NCBI RefSeq assembly: GCF_022271435.1
Contig: NZ_JAFIQY010000058.1
Span: 1 to 44,373 of the forward strand
From: Streptomyces monomycini
Lineage (GTDB): Bacteria > Actinomycetota > Actinomycetes > Streptomycetales > Streptomycetaceae
Length of the DNA stretch: 44,373 nucleotides
Direction: 5' to 3'
Shown here: positions 31,931-40,585 of the stretch, piece by piece
How the letters are laid out: the number at the start of each line of letters is the position of its first letter
Numbering within the stretch: position 1 is the stretch's first letter
Notes under the pieces: model-generated
What the model saw: the letters and a program-made list of their open reading frames with translations, nothing else
Told to the model about the DNA's origin: nothing
The model's database searches: none
Program-made: the position numbers and the translations under genes

Positions 31931-34900
31931 ATGAACGTACGCCGCATCGACCGCAGGTCGTTCCTCGCCACCGGCGCCGCGCTGGCCGGATGGGCCGCGT
32001 TCGCCGCGCAGAAACGCTCCTTCGCCGCCACGGCCGGAACATCCGTCCCCGCCGAGTGGGACGCCGCCCCGGAGACCTTCCAGGTCAACCGCGAACCGGC
32101 CCGCGCCCGCCTCGTCCCGTACGGGGACGTCCGGGCGGCACGTACCGGGACGTACCGCACCTCCCCGTACTACCGCTCACTCAACGGCAGCTGGCGCTTC
32201 CGCTGGTCGAAGAACCCCGACGAGCGCCCCCGCGACTTCTTCGCGCCGCGGTACGACGACAGCGGCTGGGACCGCATCACCGTGCCCTCCAACTGGGAGA
32301 TCGAGGGCTACCCCGAACCGATCTACCTCAACGTCAAGTACCCGTGGATCGGCTACGAGGACCCGCAGCCGCCGCACGTCCCGCACGGTTTCAACCCCGT
32401 CGGCTCCTACCGGCGCACCTTCACCGTGCCCGGCGCCTGGGACGGCCGCCGCACCCTGATCTCCTTCCAGGGCGTGAAGTCGGCGTTCTTCGTGTGGGTC
32501 AACGGCGAGCGGATCGGCTACAGCGAGGACAGCTACACACCGGCCGAGTTCGACATCACCGAACGGCTGCGTCCCGGCACGAACGTGCTGGCCGTGGAGG
32601 TCTACCGGTGGTCCGACGGCAGCTGGCTGGAGGACCAGGACATGATCGACCTGTCCGGGATCTTCCGCGACGTGTACCTGTACTCCCTCGCACCCGTGCA
32701 CCTTCAGGACCTGCACGTGCACACCACCCTGGACGCCGCCCACCGCGACGCCGAACTGACCGTGGCCGCGACGGTACGCGACCGGGGCGCGGCAGCGGCG
32801 GGCGAACACCGGCTCAGAGCAGAGCTGTACGACGGGCACGGGCGGCCGGCGCTGCCGAGTCCGCTGACCGCGCCGGTCCGTTTCACCGGCGGGCAGGACG
32901 CCACGGTCACCCCGAAGACCACCGTCCGCGCCCCCGACCTGTGGTCCGCCGAAGCCCCGCACCTCTACACGCTCGTGCTGACCCTCACCGATCCGGCGGG
33001 CCGCACCGTCGACGTGCAGAGCACCCGGGTCGGCTTCCGCTCCGTCGCGTACGGGCCGGGCAAGCTCACCGTCAACGGTCAGCCTGTCGTCTTCCGCGGC
33101 GTCAACCGGCACGAGACCGACCCCGACCACGGGCAGGCCGTCCCCGAGGAGCGGATGCTCCAGGACATCCGCATCATGAAGCAGCACAACATCAACGCCG
33201 TCCGCACCTCCCACTACCCGGCCGATCCGCGCTGGCTGGAGCTGTGCGACGAGTACGGCCTGTACGTGATCGGCGAGGCCAACCTGGAGTCGCACGGGGT
33301 CCGCGACTGGCTGCCCGGCAGCCTCCCGGCGTGGACGCAGGCATGTCTCGACCGGATGCGGTCGATGGTCGAGCGGGACAAGAACCACCCGTGCGTCGTC
33401 GTGTGGTCGCTGGGCAACGAGGCGGGCCAGGGGCTCAACTTCGCGACGATGGCCGACTGGACGCGCCGCCGCGACCCGTCCCGGCCCGTGCACTACGAGG
33501 GCATGAACGCGGTCGCCGACATCGAGAGCCGCATGTACAGCAAGCCCGACGAGGTCGAGGAGTACGGCAGATCCGGCAACCCGAAACCCTTCATCCTGTG
33601 CGAGTACGCGCACTCCATGGGCAACAGCACCGGCAACTTCCAGGAGTATTGGGACGTCTTCGAGCGCTACCCCAACCTGCACGGCGGCTTCATCTGGGAC
33701 TTCGTCGACCAGGCCATCCGCCTGCCCGTCCCCGGCGACCCGAAGCGCACGTACCTGTCCTACGGCGGCGACTGGCACCCCGGCTACCCCACCGACTGGA
33801 ACTTCAGCTGCAACGGCATCGTCGCCGCCGACCGCGCGCCGCACCCCGCCATCCACGAGGTCAAGAAGGTCTACCAAGCCGTCCGGATGACCGCCGCCGA
33901 CCTCGCCACAGGCACCGTACGGATCACCAACCGGCAGCTGTTCCTCGGCCTGGACGCCTACGAGCTGCGCTGGGAAGTCACCCGGGACGGCGAACGCGTC
34001 CAGCACGGCACCCTTCCCGCGCCGGAGGCCGCACCGGGCCGGGACACGACCGTACGCATTCCGTTCAGCCGACCCGAACGGCCCGCCCCCGGCGCCGAGT
34101 ACTGGCTGAATCTCTCCTTCGTGCTACGGCACGCCACCACCTGGGCCGACGCGGGCCACAGCGTCGCCGCCGAACAACTCGCGCTGCCCTGGCACACCCC
34201 CGCGCCCGCCGAGCCCTCCCCCTCCGGGCTGCCGCCCCTGCGCCTCACCGAGTCGGACCGCGCCGTCACCGTGAGCGGGCGCGACCTCGAACTCGTCCTC
34301 GACAAGGCGAGCGGCACCCTGTCGGCCTACCGGCACCGCGGACAGGCCCTGCTGACCGCCGGTCCGGTGCCCAACTTCTGGCGCGGCCCCACGGACAACG
34401 ACATCGGCCGGGGCGCGCAGAACACGCTGCGCACCTGGCGCGAGGCGGGCGCCAAGCGCACGGTGACGCGGGTGAAGCCTGCCCAGCCGTCCGCCTCCGA
34501 AGTGACCATCGACGTCTCGGCCACCCTGCCGACCTCCCCTGCCGCCTCGCGGTGGGACACCGTCTTCACCGTGCGCGGCGACGGCGAGGTGCGCGTCCGG
34601 CACACCCTGACGCCCGGCGCCGGGCTGCCCGACCTGCCCGTGGTGGGCGCGCTGCTGACCGTACCGGCCGGGCTGGAGACCTTCAGCTGGTACGGGCGCG
34701 GGCCGCACGAGAACTACTGGGACCGGCGCACGGCGGCCTTCGTCGGCCGGTACCGCAGCAGTGTCGACGCCCAGCTCGGCAACTACGTCCGGCCGCAGCA
34801 GACCGGCAACGTGACCGACGTCCGCAGCGCCTCGCTCACCGGCCGCGACGGCACGGGGCTCACCGTACGCGCGGAACCCGGCGACGGCGCGCCGCTGCTG

Positions 34901-35116
34901 GAACTGAGCGCCCTGCACCACGCGCCCTCCGACCTGGAGAGCGAGCGACACGAGCATCCGTACGAGCTGAAGCGGCGCCCCGAGACGGTCCTCGGCGTCA
35001 ACCACCGGCAGACGGGTGTCGGCGGAAACGATTCGTGGGGCGCGCCGCCGCTGGACACGTACCTGCTGCACGCCGACCGGCCCTACAGCTACGCGTACCG
35101 GCTGCGGCCTGCGTGA
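31931..35116 (+). CDS. Tat-exported GH2 beta-galactosidase
   Basis: 1061 residues from ATG 31931. The N-terminus MNVRRIDRRSFLATGAALAG has a twin-arginine motif (RRSFL) and a hydrophobic core, so a folded enzyme is exported. The LacZ-type order follows: sugar-binding jellyroll (SLNGSWRFRWSKNP, VPSNWEIEGYPEPIYLNVKYPW), immunoglobulin-like domains, and a TIM barrel with acid/base Glu497 (SLGNEAGQG) and nucleophile Glu558 (CEYAHSMGN). The C-terminal small-chain domain (PVPNFWRGPTDNDIG, FSWYGRGPHENYWDR) completes a full-length LacZ fold. It hydrolyses terminal beta-galactosides in the medium or periplasm-like space. It follows lutABC on the same strand but with its own spacing, so it is probably a separate unit. 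Confidence 0.93.
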   Translation: MNVRRIDRRSFLATGAALAGWAAFAAQKRSFAATAGTSVPAEWDAAPETFQVNREPARARLVPYGDVRAARTGTYRTSPYYRSLNGSWRFRWSKNPDERPRDFFAPRYDDSGWDRITVPSNWEIEGYPEPIYLNVKYPWIGYEDPQPPHVPHGFNPVGSYRRTFTVPGAWDGRRTLISFQGVKSAFFVWVNGERIGYSEDSYTPAEFDITERLRPGTNVLAVEVYRWSDGSWLEDQDMIDLSGIFRDVYLYSLAPVHLQDLHVHTTLDAAHRDAELTVAATVRDRGAAAAGEHRLRAELYDGHGRPALPSPLTAPVRFTGGQDATVTPKTTVRAPDLWSAEAPHLYTLVLTLTDPAGRTVDVQSTRVGFRSVAYGPGKLTVNGQPVVFRGVNRHETDPDHGQAVPEERMLQDIRIMKQHNINAVRTSHYPADPRWLELCDEYGLYVIGEANLESHGVRDWLPGSLPAWTQACLDRMRSMVERDKNHPCVVVWSLGNEAGQGLNFATMADWTRRRDPSRPVHYEGMNAVADIESRMYSKPDEVEEYGRSGNPKPFILCEYAHSMGNSTGNFQEYWDVFERYPNLHGGFIWDFVDQAIRLPVPGDPKRTYLSYGGDWHPGYPTDWNFSCNGIVAADRAPHPAIHEVKKVYQAVRMTAADLATGTVRITNRQLFLGLDAYELRWEVTRDGERVQHGTLPAPEAAPGRDTTVRIPFSRPERPAPGAEYWLNLSFVLRHATTWADAGHSVAAEQLALPWHTPAPAEPSPSGLPPLRLTESDRAVTVSGRDLELVLDKASGTLSAYRHRGQALLTAGPVPNFWRGPTDNDIGRGAQNTLRTWREAGAKRTVTRVKPAQPSASEVTIDVSATLPTSPAASRWDTVFTVRGDGEVRVRHTLTPGAGLPDLPVVGALLTVPAGLETFSWYGRGPHENYWDRRTAAFVGRYRSSVDAQLGNYVRPQQTGNVTDVRSASLTGRDGTGLTVRAEPGDGAPLLELSALHHAPSDLESERHEHPYELKRRPETVLGVNHRQTGVGGNDSWGAPPLDTYLLHADRPYSYAYRLRPA

Positions 35117-35121
35117 AGCCG

Positions 35122-35160
35122 GTGCCCCCGCTCCGGGTGTCGGTCGCGGAGCGGGGGCAC
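35122..35160. terminator. Perfect 14-bp hairpin after the beta-galactosidase
   Basis: GTGCCCCCGCTCCG (35122-35135) pairs exactly with 35147-35160 around an 11-nt loop, 5 bp after the stop. It lies between convergent genes (35116, 35183) and can serve both. Confidence 0.85.
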
Positions 35161-35182
35161 GGGCACGCGGGCCGGCGCGCCG

Positions 35183-36172
35183 TCACTCGTACATGACGTA
35201 CTCGGGCTGCGGGCGCAGCGCCAGGACCTCCTTGTGGGTCATCAGGCGGCTGCCTTCGGTGTCCTCGTCGTAGAAGAGCTTGAAGCCGGTGTGCATCCCG
35301 CGGGGCAGGTTTCTGACCAGGTCGTTCCAGGTGCCGCGCTTCAGTCCCGGCGAGCCGATGCCGTCGGCGCACTTGATGGCGGCGACGCCGGGCTGCGGCC
35401 GGAACGCGTGCTGCTCCTCGACCACCGAGGTCGCCACCTGGTGGAAGACGAACGCCTTCTCCGGCAGGTCGTGCTCGCGGACCAGGCCGGAGAGGTAGCG
35501 GGCGATCTCGGTGAGTTCGCCGCCGTCGGTGCTCCCGTAGGAGTCGCCCGGTTTCTCGCCCGGGCCCATCTCCCACTCGGGGTCCAGCGCGACCCCCACG
35601 TCCGGGTGCACCAGCCACTCGCGCAGCGCCTTGACCTCGCCGAGCGCCGAGGCGCGGCCCGGCTGGATGTTCAGGAGCAGCAGCGCACGGTGCTCGCGGG
35701 CCGCTTCGTGGAAGCGGCGGACGGTGCCGGCGGAGGTGCGGGTGCGGTAGGTGCCGTCCGGGCCGGCGCTGGAGTTGGCGACCACGGCGAGGAGTTCCAG
35801 GACGGGCAGTGGTTCGCGGTCGGTGGCGTAGGTCTGCGCGAGCTTCTCGATCTCGCGGGCGCGCTGGTCCAGGTCACCGGTGCCGAGGCGGCCGAGGGCG
35901 GCGGCCCCGGGCAGGCCGCAGTAACCGGCGAGCCGGTGACGGGGGAACAGTTCGCGGCCGCCGCGCGGCAGCTGGGGCCGCTTCCTGGCCGGCTTGGGTG
36001 TGGGGCTGCTCGTCCGGCTGCCGGGGGTGCCCGAGGCCCGGGGCGGTGGCGCGCCGCGTGGTGACGCGTCGCTGTCCGCCGTACCGGCGCAGGCCGTGAG
36101 AAGGCTGAGGCCCGCCGCGGCGGTGACGGCCAGGGCGCTCCGGCGGCCCGGCTCGGCTGTGCTGTCGAGCAC
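35183..36172 (-). CDS. Lipoprotein of unknown function
   Basis: 329 residues from GTG 36170-36172; AAGGAGG 4 nt upstream fixes the start. The lipobox LLTAC lies at about residues 24-28 after a basic n-region, so the mature protein is probably lipid-anchored on the outer membrane face. A Pro/Ser/Arg linker (about 30-70) is followed by a globular domain with LAGYCGLPGAAALGRLG, LLLNIQPGRASALGEVKALREW, VGVALDPEWEMGPGEKPGDSYGS and GFKLFYDEDTEGSRLMTHKEVLALRPQPEYVMYE. Alternating strand/helix and the acidic ends suggest a TIM-barrel hydrolase-like fold, but no named family is assigned. Confidence 0.8.
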   Translation of the reverse strand: MLDSTAEPGRRSALAVTAAAGLSLLTACAGTADSDASPRGAPPPRASGTPGSRTSSPTPKPARKRPQLPRGGRELFPRHRLAGYCGLPGAAALGRLGTGDLDQRAREIEKLAQTYATDREPLPVLELLAVVANSSAGPDGTYRTRTSAGTVRRFHEAAREHRALLLLNIQPGRASALGEVKALREWLVHPDVGVALDPEWEMGPGEKPGDSYGSTDGGELTEIARYLSGLVREHDLPEKAFVFHQVATSVVEEQHAFRPQPGVAAIKCADGIGSPGLKRGTWNDLVRNLPRGMHTGFKLFYDEDTEGSRLMTHKEVLALRPQPEYVMYE

Positions 36173-36465
36173 GTCGCCTCCTTGTGTGCGTTCGTGTCCG
36201 TCGGGGTTTCGGGGAATCAGGGTGATGTCCCGTGGGGTGTGTGCCGTTCGCCTTGCCGGGTGTGATCGGGTGAAACTCCACTCGGCACGCTTCCTGACGC
36301 CTCACGATCAAGATTGCGCCACCTTCGACCGCCGGGCGGGACGGCCGCCCCCGCAGGGTGTCCCTCCCGCTGGTAGGCACCGGATGCGTACGCAGCGCAG
36401 AGGTCTGGGTGTCCCACCGCCCGCTCGCCAGACTCGTGATCACCGCAACGACGACGGAAGAGCGA

Positions 36466-37650
36466 GTGAGCACCATGAGCGACACCACCGTGTGGAACGC
36501 CGGCTGGACCACCTCCGTACAGCGCCCCAGCACCGGCTTCGACAAGAACTGGTCCGAGGAGGGCTTCGCGGACCAGACGGTACGTCAGGTCGTCCGGGTC
36601 ACCGGCTCCGGCACAGCGGCCCGCGTCCGCCTCTCCAACCGCTTCGGCAGCGCTCCCCTGGAGGTCGGCGGCGCCACCCTCGCCCGTACGGCCCAGGGCG
36701 CGGCCGTCCGGACCGACACGGCACGCCGGCTGACCTTCTCGGGCACCGGATCGGTCCGCATCCCGGCGGGCGGCGAGGTCTGGAGCGACGCGGCCGCACT
36801 CCCCGTGGCCCCCTTCGGCCAGCTCACGGTGAGCCTGTACTTCCCTCGCCCGACCGGCCCCACCACCTTCCACGCCCAGGCGTTCACCACCGCCTACCGC
36901 GCCGAGGGCGACCAGCTGACCGCCGCCGACCCGGCCGTCTTCACCGAGACCTCGGTGTCCTGGTACGTCCTCGCCGACGTCGAATTGGCGGGCGGCCCGG
37001 CCCGGCGGGACACCGTGGTGACGTTCGGCGACTCGCTCACCGACGGCTTCGCCTCCACCACCGACGCCGACCACCGCTACCCGGACGCCCTCGCCGAACG
37101 GCTGGCCGCCGCGGGCCTGGGCCGCCCGGTGCTCAACGCCGGCATCGGCGGAAACCTGCTGCTCAACGACGCGCCCTGGTTCGGCGAACGGGCCGGCGCA
37201 CGCTTCCGGCGGGACGTCCTGGACAAGCCAGGGGTACGGACGGTGATCGTCCTCGCCAGCCTGAACGACATCGGATTCAGCGAGGTGGACGAGACGGATT
37301 TCCCGACGTACCGCCCGAACCCGGACCTGTCCGCCGCACAGCTCATCGAGGGCTACCGCGACCTGATCGCGGCGGCCCACGCGGCCGGGGTCCGCGTCAT
37401 CGGCGGAACGATCACCCCGTTCCAGGGCTCCGAGTACCACACACCGCACGCCGAGGCCAAGCGCCGGCAGATCAACACCTGGATCCGCGCTTCCGGCGCC
37501 TTCGACGCGGTCGCCGACTTCGCGACGGCGTTGGCGGACCCGTCGAATCCGCTGGCACTGCTGCCCGCTTACGACAGCGGCGATCGCAAGCATCCTGGGG
37601 ATGCCGGGTATCGGGCGATGGCGGAGGTGGTTGATGCGGCGTGGCTCTGA
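36466..37650 (+). CDS. GDSL/SGNH-family esterase
   Basis: 394 residues from GTG 36466, supported by GGAAGAG just upstream; ATG 36475 is an alternative three codons later. No signal peptide is visible. An N-terminal beta-sandwich (about 1-180; TTVWNAGWTTSVQRPS, VRLSNRFGSAPLEVGGATLA) precedes the SGNH hydrolase domain. Block I is VVTFGDSLTDGF with the catalytic Ser, then GIGGNLLLNDAPWFG (Gly block), LASLNDIGFSE (Asn block), and the terminal DRKHPGDAGYRAM with the catalytic Asp-His pair. Such enzymes deacylate lipids or polysaccharides; the substrate is not evident. It converges with the ASCH gene (28 bp). Confidence 0.88.
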   Translation: MSTMSDTTVWNAGWTTSVQRPSTGFDKNWSEEGFADQTVRQVVRVTGSGTAARVRLSNRFGSAPLEVGGATLARTAQGAAVRTDTARRLTFSGTGSVRIPAGGEVWSDAAALPVAPFGQLTVSLYFPRPTGPTTFHAQAFTTAYRAEGDQLTAADPAVFTETSVSWYVLADVELAGGPARRDTVVTFGDSLTDGFASTTDADHRYPDALAERLAAAGLGRPVLNAGIGGNLLLNDAPWFGERAGARFRRDVLDKPGVRTVIVLASLNDIGFSEVDETDFPTYRPNPDLSAAQLIEGYRDLIAAAHAAGVRVIGGTITPFQGSEYHTPHAEAKRRQINTWIRASGAFDAVADFATALADPSNPLALLPAYDSGDRKHPGDAGYRAMAEVVDAAWL

Positions 37651-37677
37651 GCCCGCCGCAGCGTCTCCGCCCCGCCC

Positions 37678-38100
37678 CTACAGGCGCTCGACGACCCGAA
37701 ACCGCTCGGCCACCACCTGGGTGTCGTCGTCGACATGGAACTCCGGGTCGCCGAGGGCCTCGCGCATTTCGGGGCTGTGCCAGAAGCTTTCGTGGTCGGC
37801 TCGCCAGTCGGCCACCGTCTCGTTGCCCTCGCCCTCGTCCACGGCGTGTCGCAGGTCCACGTCGGCCAGGCGCAGTACCCGTACTTCCGTCACCTCGATG
37901 ACGGCTACGGGGCGGCCGTCGGAGTCGGGGACCTGGTAGCGGTCGCCGGCGCGCGGCAGTGGGTCGTTTTCGCGCTCGTAGTCCGCCAGCAGGCCCGACG
38001 TGGTGGTCTTGGCACCGGAGAGGACGGCGGCGACGAGGCGGTCGCGCAGGGGGCCGGGGAAGGCGAATTCGAGGGGCGGCAGGGCTTCGTGGGCAGGCAT
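37678..38100 (-). CDS. ASCH-domain protein
   Basis: 140 residues from ATG 38098-38100 (MPAHEALPPLEFAFP) with GGGTGAG upstream; an ATG at 38109 is also possible. The ASCH fold is recognised by FAFPGPLRDRLVAAVLSGAKTTTSG, GDRYQVPDSDGRPVAVIEVTEV and DEGEGNETVADWRADHESFW. ASCH domains are PUA-like barrels thought to bind RNA or modified nucleosides; some have ribonuclease or amidohydrolase activity. No nearby partner suggests a role. Confidence 0.88.
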   Translation of the reverse strand: MPAHEALPPLEFAFPGPLRDRLVAAVLSGAKTTTSGLLADYERENDPLPRAGDRYQVPDSDGRPVAVIEVTEVRVLRLADVDLRHAVDEGEGNETVADWRADHESFWHSPEMREALGDPEFHVDDDTQVVAERFRVVERL

Positions 38101-38144
38101 GCGGCTCACCCTAGGGGGAGGGCGGTGCGGCCCGCCCCTGCATT

Positions 38145-38594
38145 TCAGGGGCGGGCGTCCTGGTGGCCGGCGGCTCGTGCCGTGTGCAGGGCCCAGGCCA
38201 CCATGGGCAGTTGCAGCGGAAGGCGGCCGTAGGCGACGGCCTTGAGGGGCGCCGGGCGGTGGCGCCAGTCGCGGGCCATCTTGATGTTGGCGGGGAAGAC
38301 GGCGGCGAACAGACCGGCGGCGGCCAGCGCGCCGGCCCGGCGGGTGCGCGGCAGGGCGACCGCGGCGGCCACGGCGAGTTCCGCGGCGCCGCTGACGTAG
38401 GTCCAGGTGCGCGGGGAGCCCGGCAGGGCGCGGGGCACGATCGCGTCGAACGGCTTGGGGGCGAGGAAGTGGAGCGCCCCCATGCCACCGAGCATCCGGG
38501 CCATCGTCAGGGCGGATCGGCCTGTGGAACGGCCGGCGGATCGGTCTGCGGAACGGTCTGCGGAACGGTCTGCGGTGCGGTCGGTGGCTGCCAC
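38145..38594 (-). CDS. DoxX-like membrane protein
   Basis: 149 residues from GTG 38592-38594 with AGGAG upstream. The N-terminal 27 residues are an imperfect Arg-Ser-Ala-Asp repeat encoded by 12-bp tandem units. Four hydrophobic segments follow, with ARMLGGMGALHFLAPKPFDAIVP, SGAAELAVAAAVALP, AAAGLFAAVFPANIKMARDWR and LPLQLPMVAWAL, the typical DoxX/DUF4267-like layout of small integral membrane proteins. Function unknown; some relatives take part in thiol or sulfur redox. The repeats could vary in number. Confidence 0.75.
   Translation of the reverse strand: MAATDRTADRSADRSADRSAGRSTGRSALTMARMLGGMGALHFLAPKPFDAIVPRALPGSPRTWTYVSGAAELAVAAAVALPRTRRAGALAAAGLFAAVFPANIKMARDWRHRPAPLKAVAYGRLPLQLPMVAWALHTARAAGHQDARP
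38540..38582. repeat. 12-bp tandem repeat in the DoxX-like gene start
   Basis: About three and a half copies of CGGAACGGTCTG-type units encode a repeated Arg-Ser-Ala-Asp. Variation in unit number would keep the reading frame. Confidence 0.65.
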
Positions 38595-38634
38595 GGGCGC
38601 TCCTGAGGTCGGTCCGGTGCGGTCGGGGCCGACC

Positions 38635-40491
38635 TTACCCGTGGGTCAGGTCGGCGGACAGGGGGCGATCACCGTTGGGGGCGAGGTGTGCGTCACGCTT
38701 GACCAGGGCCGCGTAACGGCCGTCGGCGGCGAGGAGTTCGCCGTGGGTGCCGCGTTCGGCGATCCGGCCCGCGTCGAGGACGACGATCTGGTCGGCGTCG
38801 CGGACGGTGGACAGGCGGTGCGCGATGGTGATCGTCGTACGGCCCTTGGAGAGGGCGTCGATGGCCTGCTGCACCGCGTGTTCGGTCCGGGTGTCCAGCG
38901 CGCTGGTGGCCTCGTCGAGGACGAGGACGGGCGGGTCGCGCAGGATCGTCCGGGCGATGGCCAGGCGCTGCTTCTCGCCGCCGGAGAAGCGGTGGCCGCG
39001 TTCGCCCACGAGGGTGTCGTAGCCGTCCGGGAGGCCCGCGATGTGGTCGTGTATCTGGGCCGCGCGGGCGGCGCGTTCGATCTCCTCGTCGGTGGCGTCC
39101 GGCTTGGCGAAGCGGAGGTTGTCGGCGACGGAGGCGTGGAAGAGGTACGTCTCCTGGGAGACCACGCCGACGGCGCGGGCGAGGGAGTCGAAGTCCAGGT
39201 CGCGGACGTCGGTACCGTCCAGGGTGACCCGGCCGTCCGTCACGTCGTACAGCCGCGGCACCAGGTAGCTCAGGGTGCTCTTGCCGCTGCCGGTCGGCCC
39301 GACGACGGCCAGGCTGCTGCCGGCCGGGACGTCCAGGTCGATGTCGCACAGGGTCGCCGGGGCGGGCGCGGCGCCGTCCGCGCGCTCCGGGTCGTCGTAC
39401 GCGAACGTGACGTGTTCGAAGCGGACCTCGCCGCGCGGTTCGGCCAGGCGTACCGGGTGCGCCGGTTCGGTGATGGTCACCGGCAGGTCGAGGTATTCGA
39501 AGATGCGCTGGAAGAGCGCGACCGAGGTCTGCATCTGCACGCCGGTGGACAGCAGCGAGACGGTGGGGCGCAGCAGGCCCTGCTGGAGGGTGACGAAGGC
39601 GACGAGGGTGCCGATGGAGAAGGCCGGGCCGCCGAGCTGGAGGACGAGTCCGGCCGACCAGTAGATGACGGCGGGCATGGCGGCCATGACGATGCCGATG
39701 GTGGCCATCCGCCAGCGCCCGGCCATGTTGGCGCGGACCTCCAGGCCGACCAGCCGCTCGGACTCGGTGGCGAAGTTCGCCGTGAGGGAGTCGGCGCGGC
39801 CCATGGTGCGGCCGAGCAGGATGCCGCTGACCGACAGCGACTCGGTGACCATCGCGGACATCGCGGCCATCTGCTTCTGCCGGGCGGTGGTGATCCGCTT
39901 GCGTTCGTTGCCGACCCGGCGGCTGATCCAGACGAAGAGCGGGAGCAGCAGCAGGGAGACCAGGGTCAGCCGCCAGTCGAGGGCGAGCATGGCGACGACG
40001 GTGGCGACGACGGACGTGAGGTTGGAGACCAGGGAGGTCGCGGTGGAGGTGACGGTGGCCTGCATGCCGCCGATGTCGTTGGCGATGCGGGACTGCACCT
40101 CGCCGGTGCGGGTGCGGGTGAAGAACGCCAGCGGCATCCGCTGGAGCTTGGCGTAGACCGCGGTGCGCAGGTCGTGCATGACGCGCTGGCCGACGGTGGT
40201 CGAGATCAGGGTCTGCAGGACGCCGAAGACGCTGGTCAGTACAGCGGTGACGATCATGCCGGCGGCGAGCAGGGTCAGCAGGCCGGTGCGGCCCTGGGGG
40301 ATCGCCACGTCCAGGACGGCGCGGAGCAGGAAGGGGGAGGCGACCGAGACCAGGGAGGAGGCGGCCACCAGCAGGCCCACCGTGGCCAGCCGGCCGCGGT
40401 AGGGGCGGAAGAGGGCGAGGATGCGCCGCACCTGGGCCGGCTGGGCCGGGTCTCTGGGCGGCGGGGTCCACTCGGGTCCGTCGGGGCGCAT
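38635..40491 (-). CDS. ABC exporter, fused membrane and ATPase half-transporter
   Basis: 618 residues from ATG 40489-40491 with AAGGAG directly upstream. The N-terminal type I exporter membrane domain has six helices (about 35-320; FRPYRGRLATVGLLVAASSL, RTRTGEVQSRIANDIGG). The nucleotide-binding domain has Walker A GPTGSGKST, signature FSGGEKQRLA and Walker B VLVLDEATSALD, with the switch His in AHRLS. It is expected to act as a dimer that expels a drug-like or lipid compound. It is divergent from a marR gene across a perfect palindrome that overlaps its own -10, so MarR repression relieved by a substrate is likely (inference). Confidence 0.9.
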   Translation of the reverse strand: MRPDGPEWTPPPRDPAQPAQVRRILALFRPYRGRLATVGLLVAASSLVSVASPFLLRAVLDVAIPQGRTGLLTLLAAGMIVTAVLTSVFGVLQTLISTTVGQRVMHDLRTAVYAKLQRMPLAFFTRTRTGEVQSRIANDIGGMQATVTSTATSLVSNLTSVVATVVAMLALDWRLTLVSLLLLPLFVWISRRVGNERKRITTARQKQMAAMSAMVTESLSVSGILLGRTMGRADSLTANFATESERLVGLEVRANMAGRWRMATIGIVMAAMPAVIYWSAGLVLQLGGPAFSIGTLVAFVTLQQGLLRPTVSLLSTGVQMQTSVALFQRIFEYLDLPVTITEPAHPVRLAEPRGEVRFEHVTFAYDDPERADGAAPAPATLCDIDLDVPAGSSLAVVGPTGSGKSTLSYLVPRLYDVTDGRVTLDGTDVRDLDFDSLARAVGVVSQETYLFHASVADNLRFAKPDATDEEIERAARAAQIHDHIAGLPDGYDTLVGERGHRFSGGEKQRLAIARTILRDPPVLVLDEATSALDTRTEHAVQQAIDALSKGRTTITIAHRLSTVRDADQIVVLDAGRIAERGTHGELLAADGRYAALVKRDAHLAPNGDRPLSADLTHG

Positions 40492-40529
40492 GGGCTCCTT
40501 CGTAGGGGTACGGATGCGGGTCCCGCCGA

Positions 40530-40558
40530 GCATAACCAATGGTTACCTATACTCACAA
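40530..40558 (-). promoter_or_regulatory. Promoter of the ABC exporter gene
   Basis: On the minus strand TTGTGA (40553-40558) is followed by 17 bp and TTATGC (40530-40535). The -10 is overlapped by the palindrome, so a bound repressor would block it. Confidence 0.6.
40533..40545. promoter_or_regulatory. Palindromic operator, probably for MarR
   Basis: TAACCAATGGTTA is a perfect palindrome with a single central base between the divergent ABC exporter and marR genes. A TATACT -10 for marR begins 3 bp away (40548-40553), so one bound dimer could control both directions. Length and AT-rich content fit MarR-type sites. Confidence 0.75.
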
Positions 40559-40585
40559 TGAGCATGGTCCTGATATCCTCCGGCC

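Noticed and set aside
31855..35196. Long alternative-frame reading across the beta-galactosidase gene
   Set aside because: Arg/Pro-rich out-of-frame translation; the correct frame has complete LacZ motifs and Tat signal.
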